Of a stretch of 64,000 nt of DNA, positions 55,746-64,000 are shown in pieces. A model generated the notes under the pieces. That model saw nothing but the letters and a program-made list of their open reading frames with translations. It made no database searches and was not told the DNA's origin. Source of the DNA: Fagopyrum homotropicum (Eukaryota > Streptophyta > Magnoliopsida > Caryophyllales > Polygonaceae). Made by a program: the position numbers and the translations under genes. Each line of letters opens with the position of its first letter. Position 1 is the stretch's first letter. The stretch spans positions 132,050,320 through 132,114,319 of the forward strand of contig BSWB01000003.1 of the NCBI GenBank assembly GCA_033239125.1, written 5' to 3'.

Positions 55746-56706
55746 TTGTTGGATTATTTTCGAGTTATGACCTCAAAGAATTGATTGCGGATTTTTTACC
55801 ATGTTTTTGAATTGTGTTTTGCCCCGGAAAAACAGTTGAGCAATTTTTGTTATCCTTGGGTTTATGATGTTGTTGGAGATCGCCCGGAAAATATTATTAC
55901 GGACATTAAATTGAGTTTCGGTTCAAATTGTAATTTCGGGCTATGACCAAGTTGCTAGATTCCCGTATTTCGCCCGGGAGAGTTTTGCGAGTTTTAACGT
56001 TGGCTTTTGGAAAACGATTTTCCGTTAACCCATATATTTTATTATTCTAGTCAAATTTAGCGTATGAGCTAAATTTGTTTAGTTTGGTGTTAGGTCCGGA
56101 AGCGCCCCGATAAAGGCCTGACGAGTCCAAAGTCGACATCCGTCTTTTGACGTCATGTGAGTTACCTTATCCCTAGATCTAGTTATGTTTAGCATTAGTA
56201 TCGGGCTAGATTGGATCTAACATAACTTAGTGGAAATGCCAAGTAGTGGTTATGGACCTTTAGGTGAGTTTTGAGGTTTCACTGTGCTAAGACTTGAGGT
56301 TATATGGTTGATCTTGTGAGCGTTCTGAGGCTCGAGGTTGGGGTTGTATGATCTTGTGGGATTTTGGAGCTTATGATTGACTTATCCTAGCACGGTGTTG
56401 TTACCATTGAGTTTGTGTGGACTAGGCATGTTTATCCTAGTATGTGTAATGAGTTATGATCTTGCGAGATCCGAGAGTTTAGAAGTCTTAGGACTTATAG
56501 GTTTTGTTGAGTGTGATTTGAGCACGAGGGATTCTAGGATGCGGTCCTAGAATTGAGAGTCAAATGGTCTTGCGTAGATCATTTGTATAGAAGTCTAAGA
56601 CTTCTATTGTGAGTGGGTTGTTGTTGATATAATTATCTTCTTGTGAGCAGGTTTGAGCTTCCTCCCTAAGGAAGCGAGAGTGTTGTGAGTTGAGTGTGGT
56701 GATGAG

Positions 56707-57182
56707 GTAAGTCTCCGGACTTACTTAGCTCGTATTCTATGTATTAGATTCGATGCGTGTTTGGTGGTGTGTGTTTTATTGCTTTCATTATAACTTATAA
56801 AACCGGAATCAGGATTACCGACCTTTATATATTATTTGGCCCAAGCGTATGATAACGGGCGGTGACATCACTACCTAACTCTTGCGTAGAGCTAGGAGGT
56901 TCTTGGCGACTAGCCGTGCTGGTTAGACGGTCGGAGGCATCCGTACCGTTCCATCCCAGAAATGGGGACCGAGGCGAGTTTCGGGAGATTCTCGTGTCAC
57001 AAAAGAAGTTGAATTAGAACAGGATACGACTTAATAATAAAAAAATAATAAACCGGACTTGTGTGATTTGGTGTACATTGTGTGTTATGTTGATTTACTT
57101 GTGTTTGTGCCTTTCACCTTGATCCTAATGCTTCGAATATTAGCTAACGGTTTTATACCGATTGTTGTAGACTGCCTTGCAG
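56707..57182 (+). promoter_or_regulatory. Putative LTR leader intron in F1-C 5' LTR
   Basis: GATGAG|GTAAGTC at 56707 opens the palindrome GTAAGTCTCCGGACTTAC (56707-56724). A branch-like GCTAAC lies near 57143 and the acceptor CTGCCTTGCAG|GTTAGG ends at 57182. 476 nt. In the 3' LTR a 4-bp loss (63621-63630) shortens the hairpin arm but leaves the donor. Confidence 0.45.
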
Positions 57183-57515
57183 GTTAGGAATGCGGCCGAG
57201 AGATTCGGAAGAATGGGCAGCCGGGGTTCCGTACATTTTAGGAGGGGTTTGGTTGGAGTCGTGTTTGGTTATTGTTTCTTGAATATTGTTACGTATTTGA
57301 TGTTCGAGTCTTTGGAGTTGAGAACTCGGCTGAAGTTTGTCTTTTTTTGTTTCTCGGGATCATATCATTTGCATAAAAATTGTTTTTCGGTTTTGCCTTT
57401 ATTTGTGCATTGTTGTAAGATCCGGTGAAATTGTTGTCAGGCTAAGGGTCGGGACCCATTAAGAGGTCCCAACCCGTAGCATCCCGAGTCCCGCGGATTT
57501 GGGGTGTTACAAAAG

Positions 57516-57528
57516 TGGTATCAGAGCC
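57516..57528 (+). promoter_or_regulatory. Primer-binding site of F1-C (initiator tRNA-Met)
   Basis: TGGTATCAGAGCC, 13-nt match to initiator tRNA-Met, 4 bp after the LTR end at 57511. Confidence 0.95.
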
Positions 57529-60450
57529 CTAGGTTGACAACAATGACACTCGCAATCTTCTAAAGGCCGAATAAGGAATAAACAGAACCCCGCGGGTTCT
57601 GAGTTATCGTTTTCAAAATAACATGTATGAGTTGGGGTAGAATGTACGGACCACCACTCCTTCCGAGGATCTCGGAAGCTTAGTTTATTGGATTTTGATA
57701 TGTATATATATGTAGATATAGATAGGATATGAGGTTTGTAGTTATGCATGATAGAATTGATGTGTACCTTTGTGATTGTATGTTGCATGATGAACTGGAT
57801 ATATATGCATAGTTATATATGTGACCTTAGGATGCTTTGGGCTTGTTAATGCCTTGTATTGTTATAATGGATTCTCTGATGTGATATATTAATAGTAATG
57901 TAAACATTGGAATTATATATAGTTATATATACATACACATATGGTATGCTATTATTATATTAGTAGTAATGGACCTTATAGTTAAGATGATAGGAAGCTA
58001 TCATCGCCCTTGGACAAATGCCTTTTGGGATTATGATAGTATATATACGAAGATGAGTATGCTCAAGTACCGAGTTGAACATCACGTTTTTGCGAACACC
58101 TTGGCGATTCATCGGACTCCTTTTGGAAACGTCAAAGAAACCATTTGAAGGATAAAGAGGACATTAGCGGCAAGGACAAACAAATAGAAGGGAACTTTAA
58201 ATCAACTAAAGCAAAAAACCGAGATTGAAGCTATAAAAGAAAGGAAACGACATGAAGTTATGGGAGTGGTTTCAAGGAAGCAATGATGGACATCAATGAA
58301 GCAAATTCGAGACAACGAACTTAAGATTCTTCCAAGTGGCATGACGATAAACCAAAGACGCGTATCTAGAGGAAGAGAAGTACCTACTAACAAGGGTAGA
58401 AGTGGTATTTTATTAAGATGTAAAAGTTGTCCTTATGTGCTCCTAGGCATGAGAGTCGAGATGAGAGGCGTGGATGAACCAATCACGAAAGAAGATGAAA
58501 GAAGGAGGAAGTGTGTATAAATGATGACCCCAAGACGATGAAAGACGAAACGAAGAGCTTTGGTCGAGAGATTTAAGATACCAACCAAGAGGAACGCTAG
58601 TGGATGCTAGCTAGGGCTATAATATTTGGGAACATGCTCTTGGAAGACATCAAGGAATAATGGTTAAGTCTATGAAAGGGAGTTATATGAAACAACAAGA
58701 CAAAGAAGATATAGTTACCTTATAAAGAAGAGGAAGCATGGAATGAAGAAAGAACTAACGGAGTTTAAGGTAAAGTACCCCAAGGAGGGTAGCCTTCATG
58801 AGTATGGTAGCATGGACGTATGGTAGGAGGTCAAGTCGTTGATCTTGGAGAGGGTCATCAATGAGTTAATCGGTGACCACCGAGAATGCGCAGGTGCGGA
58901 TTGTATACTGGTGACTGTAGGTGGGGAGAGTAATCCAAGATGTGGGGTCATGAAGAAGGGTAAACAAACATGGAATATTCGTAGTGGTCGAATGTCAGCA
59001 ATAAAGAGGTATATCAAGGGAAGTGCAAGTATCTTAATCAAGTAACAAATTATCGATTCCAACAAGTGCTAGTAGAATATCATGAGGGGAGGGATTGTAG
59101 CAATCTGGTAAGACCTTCTTAAGTCATGTGGGTTGTTATATGGAGAAATGACACGGATCAAGGTAAAGCAACTTAGAAGGACTAAGAGGAAGGTGAGTCT
59201 TCTATAGTTGTTGTGCGGAAAGGGGGTATATATAAGGGGAGGTATGATATGTTTGTTCTAAGGTTATGGATGTCATGTTTTTACGAGCTAAGCTAAGTCA
59301 AGGTTTTTGTGACTCGTATGGCGAAGCTATAGTGGCTATAACATGAAACGAGGAATCTGGATTAGCGCAACGCTGCAAGCTTAGGGTTATGATGTTAGTG
59401 CTGGGTGGAGTTAAGAGTTGGATACTTCCGCGATATTGGTAGGGGGATATTAGCCCAGCGTTCTTCACAAGGCATACCGGTACAATTGTGAAGTTGTTCA
59501 TGGAATACTGAGAGATGCATAAGGTGATCAACAAGAGTAAGAGAAGATCGAAGTTTTGAAGTTTGATGTTGACAAGAGATGTACAAAAAGTATATGGAAG
59601 ATTAAGGTTAGAACCTCTACCGTCGGGTTGACTTTACAAAAGGAAAGTGAAGTATAATTTTTACTAGAAGAAAGGATGTCTATGGTGAGAGCTTACATAG
59701 AATGCGAAGAGCTCCTCTCATATGTTGGGATGTCGCGGAAAGTGAAGAAGATAAGGTCAATTATTTTGAAACACGGTTAAGTCCTACCGATTGGACCCTT
59801 ATGGTTGCACATAAGTGAGAAATCTTAGAAGATTTTTACAATCATGCCATTTAGAAGGGAAAATGGAATTAAGTTGAAAGAATACTTATATAAGAATACA
59901 AGAGTCAGAAGGCGCAAAAAAATCTTTCCAATTCAAGAAAACACAAATATTTGAAAGAGGACGGTCAACATTGTAGCTAAAGATGGAGCAATACACGCGT
60001 TTGAAAGTCGTCACCCCAACAGATCGGAGGAGATCATTAATACCATGACTACCTGTCAAGTGTTAAGATAAGGTTATGTCGGTCTTATGCTATGGAGACA
60101 TCCCGAAAATTATCTTGAACTCTTGATTTGAAGTTCATATTGGAATATATCTTAAATTCTTGATTTGAAGTTGTTATGTAGAACACCAGTTTGCGAAAAG
60201 AGAGACGGTTATCTCCGTTGTAAATCGATTGCAGTGAGCCAAACAAGATAACAATGAAGAACTAAGTATTTTTCACCATGCATAGAGGATCTACTCAACC
60301 GGTTGCAAGGGTCAGTAGTGTCTTATGAGAATGACTTAAGGTTTAGTTGTCACCAATTGAAAATTCGAACCTGGAATATTGCAAATACGGCAATCTGGAC
60401 AAACCATAGTCACGATGAGCTGTAGTGATTCCGTAGGGGCTTACTAATGT
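57529..60450 (+). pseudogene. Degenerate gag-pol region of F1-C
   Basis: About 2.9 kb with no frame above 75 codons. The opening sequence after the primer-binding site is the reverse complement of F1-A 9300-9370 and F1-B 39060-39130. I cannot assign gag or protease. Confidence 0.55.
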
Positions 60451-60646
60451 CGGATAAGATGTTTTGATCTACTCTGAAAGAAGAGAGAAGTTGTATGACA
60501 AGTTGTCTCGGGATGGCAACCCCCGAAGGACGTCGAAGAAGTTACAAGTTTTCTTGGGTGTGTTGGTCATTTCCGGATTCGTGGAGAGATTCTCCAAAGT
60601 AACACCATCTATGGCTAACCTACTTCGAATAACAATGAAGTATTGA
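60451..60646 (+). pseudogene. Reverse transcriptase relic of F1-C, with internal deletion
   Basis: GATAAGAT followed by the frame DVLIYSERREKL marks the end of the RT catalytic region (usual form DDILIYSKSREEH), with a 2-nt shift inside the Asp-Asp pair. About 25 codons later comes FLGVLVISGFVERFSKVTPS and MANLLR, equivalent to FLGLAGYYRRFVEGFSKIAxP. The intervening 40-50 residues are lost, as in F1-A. The 60-codon open frame 60464-60646 is this relic. Confidence 0.65.
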
Positions 60647-60739
60647 GTGGGACGAAAGTTGAGAATGGAGTTGTTGAGAGTTAAGTGGAGATTCATTGGT
60701 GCAACTGGTTTGAAATCGCCTCGAGGTATGATGGGTTTG

Positions 60740-60815
60740 AAGTGTACAAGTGATTCTCCAAGACAAGGTCTTGATGGAGTATTGAGGAACGATGTAAAAG
60801 CAATAGCATGCGTGT
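60740..60815 (+). pseudogene. RNase H relic of F1-C
   Basis: GFEVY, a shift, then SDSPRQGLDGVLRNDVKAIA and CVFR, matching the gypsy RNase H start (FxVYSDASxxGLGxVLMQ). A stop precedes SDSP. Confidence 0.65.
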
Positions 60816-61179
60816 TTCGTTAGTAGAAGCGGTGGGAAGTGAAGTTCTTCCTTCTTTATTGGGAACTTACTTCAAAAGTTGAAGAAACGTAAACTTAAAG
60901 TTGAGTTGACAATAACCAAAGTCAATTGTGTAAATGGGAAGATTTGATCTTCTTTGTTAGAGACAATCAAAGAGAAACATAGTGGAAATGCTGCATTGAG
61001 AAAGTCCCGAGAGGGAAGTTGAGTTTCTGATCTATCGGACCTTTTTTGGATCATAGCGCAAGTAAGGAAAGTGGTTTACGAATTGGTGTAGCCGCCGAGA
61101 GTAGAGGGTGTTCACCCGGTGTTTAGGAGTATCAGTTGATAGAGTACATACATGACTCGAGACATGTTGTCAGTCATGA

Positions 61180-61250
61180 TGGTCTAGTAGCAGACGACGA
61201 ACCGATGAGGCTAACAAGGAGACGGAGGGTAGTGTCTTTAGTTGAGTTTA
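61180..61250 (+). pseudogene. Chromodomain relic of F1-C
   Basis: The frame reads RRRTDEANKETEGSVF, matching RRGADEATWETEGSI; the central Trp codon is replaced by Lys. No surrounding open frame. Confidence 0.55.
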
Positions 61251-61477
61251 CGCGGATCTAGTAGCATCGATAGAATCAACGGGTTAGACCTAGTTCACAC
61301 CTTGGTTGCGTTATGTGCATATGTGCAGTTTGTGCCCTGTACGGGAATGTGCTATATGACCTGACATATATTGCGGTGGTAGTTTGAGTAGTTTGTGTAT
61401 GTAGATTAGAAACTTTCAGCCTTCTTAGAGTGAGAGTTTATACCTCAGCCTTAGGGACCGAGAAGTTTGGTGTATAG

Positions 61478-61515
61478 CAAGTTTCGGGACGAAACTTGTT
61501 TTTAGGGGGATCTGT
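61478..61515 (+). promoter_or_regulatory. Polypurine tract and adjoining hairpin of F1-C
   Basis: CAAGTTTCG-GGA-CGAAACTTG (61478-61498), a perfect 9-bp stem, followed by TTTTTAGGGGGATCTGT and the LTR at 61516. Confidence 0.82.
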
Positions 61516-64000
61516 TGTAACGCCCAAAATTTTGGCGCGTTTGATATTTATTTTTTCCGGTTTTTCTCGATAATATTTATTAGCTCAAATATTTTTACAA
61601 GTATTTGTACTTCGTAATTGAAATTTTTCGAGAATGATTTTATGTCATCAACTATATTTTTGAGTATATATATGTAGTCCGTATTTTAATTTACGAAAAA
61701 AATTCGAAAAGAGTTTCCGATCCGAAAATCACGTTCCAATTATTTTCCTTAACGAGTTATTTTATTTTCTTTCTCTCCTTTATTTTCTCTTTTCTTTTTA
61801 ATTCCTCTCCCCAGATTGTTGTACTTGGCTGTTTATCCGCCCAGTCTGTGCCTAGCATCATTAGCCCGACTCTATAGCACCCGACGCCTCGTTTCTTCTG
61901 CTTCCCCTATGCTTTTTTCTGCCTCCCTCACACTACCCATGCCCCAACCCTAGCTTCTCCTTCTCCCATTTTTTTTTCTGATCTCTGACTCCCCAACCCT
62001 CTTCAGTCTTCACCCTCTTAACAGCTATCTCCCTACTCTCTTTGAATCTCCTCTCCTGTCTCATTCTCTTGCCCTCAGTGTCTCACCTACATCTCCTCCT
62101 TGAACTTGCGGTTGACCGCCCACTGCAGCCAAGGAGCCACTGGAGATAAGCCCTCCTCCCTTCTGATCCTTCTTTGCAACCACCAGCCCAAGGTCGTCAA
62201 CACCGCTGGAGACGCCTTCGCCGTGTCGGACGCCGCCAAAAACAGCCTTCGGAGCAACGCCCTGCTCGAAGCCTCTGCCGTCGCTTGGAGCTTCTACTGC
62301 CGGACAGGAGCCCCGCCTCGCCTCGGCCTCTCTGTGCCACTTCCGCCGCTAGAGAAGGGAGCCACCGCCACCGCCTGCCCTGGCTCCGCGTACCGTCACC
62401 CGGATCGGCCCCCCGCTGCAGAACCACGCCGCCGCCCTGCGTGTTGTGACAGTCCTGAAGAAACCCTTCTGCCCTAATTGAAAATCGACCCCTGATTTTG
62501 GGTATAATTACAAAATGTGCCCATATTTTTTATAATTGCAGTTTGGACCCACTTTTTTGAAAGTTTGCATTTATGCCCACTGCAGAAAGTTAATTACATA
62601 TATTGGACATATTTATCATTACATTTTATGACCTAGTTTTGATAGTTTATCAATTGAGCCCTTGTTGGATTATTTTCGAGTTATGACCTCAAAGAATTGA
62701 TTGCGGATTTTTGACCATGTTTTTGAATTGTGTTTTGCCCCGGAAAAACAGTTGAGCGATTTTTGTTATCCTTGGGTTTATGATGTTGTTGGAGATCGCC
62801 CGGAAAATATTTTTACGGACTATAAATTGAGTTTCGGTTCAAATTGTAATTCCGGGTTATGAGCAAGTTGCTAGATTCCCGTATTTCGCCCGGGAGAGTT
62901 TTGCGTGTTTTAACGTGGCTTTTGGAAAACGAGTTTCCGTTAACCCATATATTCTATTATTCCGTTCAAATTTAGTGTATGAGCTAAATTTGTTTAGTTT
63001 GGTGTTAGGTCCGGAAGCGCCCCGATAAAGGCCTGACGAGTCCAAAGTCGACATCCGTCTTTTGATGTCATGTGAGTTACCTTATCCCTCGATCTAGTTA
63101 TGTTTAACATTAGTATCATGCTAGGTTGGATCTAACATAACTTAGTGGAAATGCCAAGTAGTGGTTATGGACCTTTAGGTGAGTTTTGAGGTTTTACTAT
63201 GCTAAGACTAGAGGTTATTGTGAGCGTTCTAAGGCTCGAGGTTGGGGTTGTATGATCTTGTGGGATTTTGGAGCTTAGGATTGACTTATCCTAGCACGGT
63301 GTTGTTACCATTGAGTTTGTTTGGACTAGGCATGTTTATCCTAGTATGTGTAATGAGTTATGATCTTGCGAGATCCGAGGGTTTAGAAGTCTTAGGACTT
63401 ATAGGTTCTGTTGAGTGTGATTTGAGCATGAGGGATTCTATGATGCGGTCCTAGAATTGAGAGTCAAATGGTCTTGCGTAGATCATTTGTATAGAAGTCT
63501 AAGATTACTATTGTGAGTGGGTTGTTGTTGATATAATTATCTTCTTGTGAGCAGGTTTGAGCTTCCTCCCTAAGGAAGCGAGAGTGTTGTGAGTTGAGTG
63601 TGGTGATGAGGTAAGTCTCCGGACTTAGCTCGTATACTATGTATTAGATTCAATGCGTGTTTGGTGGTGTGTGTTTTATTGCTTTCATTATTACTTATAA
63701 AACCGGAATTAGGATTACCGACCTTTATATATTATTTGGCCCAAGTGTATGATAACGGGCGGTGACATCACTACCTAGCTCTTGCGTAGAGCTAGGAGGT
63801 TCTTGGCGACTAGCAGTGCTGGTTAGACGGTCGGAGGCATCCGTACCGTTCCATGCCGGAAATGGGAACCGAGGCGAGTTTCGGGAGATTCTCGTGTCAC
63901 AAAAGAAGTTGAATTAAAACGGGATACGACTTAATAATAAAAAGATAATAAACCGGACTTGTGTGATTTGGTGTACATTGTGTGTTATGTTGATTTACTT
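61516..64000 (+). repeat. 3' LTR of F1-C (partial)
   Basis: Colinear with 54604-57088, with scattered substitutions and small indels. It carries the GC-rich block with a 125-codon open frame (62100-62477, low-complexity, not supported as a gene), the CCC ladder (about 62485-62660) and the donor motif (63611). Confidence 0.92.

Larger units (their letters stand above)
54604..57511 (+). repeat. 5' LTR of F1-C (2,908 bp)
   Basis: Starts TGTAACGCCC and ends GGGGTGTTACA. In sense order: AT-rich U3, a GC-rich block (about 55090-55560), CCC ladder (55574-55745), donor hairpin (56707-56724), acceptor (57182) and conserved end. The GC-rich block has frames (55185-55373) that are broken relative to the 3' LTR (62100-62477, 125 codons). 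Confidence 0.93.
54604..64000 (+). mobile_element. F1-C: plus-strand chromovirus-type element (3' end outside window)
   Basis: 5' LTR 54604-57511, internal 57512-61515, 3' LTR from 61516, cut by the window end about 420 bp short. It has the same primer-binding site, polypurine tract, hairpins and decayed internal region as F1-A and F1-B. Its right target duplication cannot be checked. Confidence 0.92.

Noticed and set aside
1..64000. Search for host genes, tRNA, rRNA and organellar inserts
   Set aside because: No cloverleaf, conserved rRNA block or multi-exon coding pattern was recognised; tRNA-like matches are retrotransposon primer-binding sites.

Overview
This window is a block of nested LTR retrotransposons from a flowering-plant nuclear genome, most likely a dicot. 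Reading both strands I found no host protein-coding gene, rRNA or tRNA. The plant origin rests on primer-binding sites matching plant initiator tRNA-Met and tRNA-Asp, chromodomain-bearing Ty3/gypsy pol relics, Athila- and Tat/Ogre-type elements, and 5-bp target duplications. The species cannot be told from the sequence.

Layout. (1) Positions 1-19524 are a tandem Athila-type array on the + strand, read as (LTR outside window)-internal-LTR-internal-LTR. The LTRs are about 1.69 kb and the primer-binding site is a 17-nt match to tRNA-Asp. Each internal region carries one ORF of about 352 codons: intact at 14939-15997, broken by a single stop at 26-1084. Copy 1 is split by a complete minus-strand chromovirus-type element (F1-A, 2148-12349, duplication CTAGG). 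(2) The array ends inside a plus-strand chromovirus-type element, F2-B. Its pol tail with a readable chromodomain lies at 19525-22191 and its 3' LTR at 42046-44667. (3) F2-B is split just before its polypurine tract by minus-strand element F1-B (22192-41980, duplication AAAGT). The left LTR of F1-B is split in turn by minus-strand element F2-A (23466-33457, duplication TTAGG). (4) 44668-44792 looks like the end of a hAT-type DNA transposon, and 44793-46155 is unassigned. (5) 46156-48945 is a solo LTR of the F2 group. (6) About 49380-54603 is a minus-strand Tat/Ogre-like gag-protease remnant without reverse transcriptase. (7) 54604-64000 is a plus-strand F1 element (F1-C) whose 3' LTR leaves the window; it interrupts the right LTR of the Tat remnant.

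The chromovirus-type elements form two groups. F1 (A, B, C) and F2 (A, B, solo) have LTRs of 2.6-3.0 kb with extended inverted ends, TGTAAC...GTTACA. The LTR pairs of F1-A and F2-A differ at only about 1% of sites by eye, yet their internal regions (about 4.0-4.3 kb) are full of stops and deletions. The F1 copies share what looks like the same internal RT deletion. The simplest reading is a non-autonomous lineage copied in trans.

The most interesting structure is noncoding and shared across groups: a palindromic hairpin carrying a perfect 5' splice-site consensus about 460-495 nt upstream of a conserved acceptor; a hairpin immediately before the polypurine tract; a 26-29-nt phased ladder of GGG/CCC in F1 LTRs; and a U3 hairpin in F2 LTRs with compensatory changes. 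These are sequence observations. No alignment or folding program was run.
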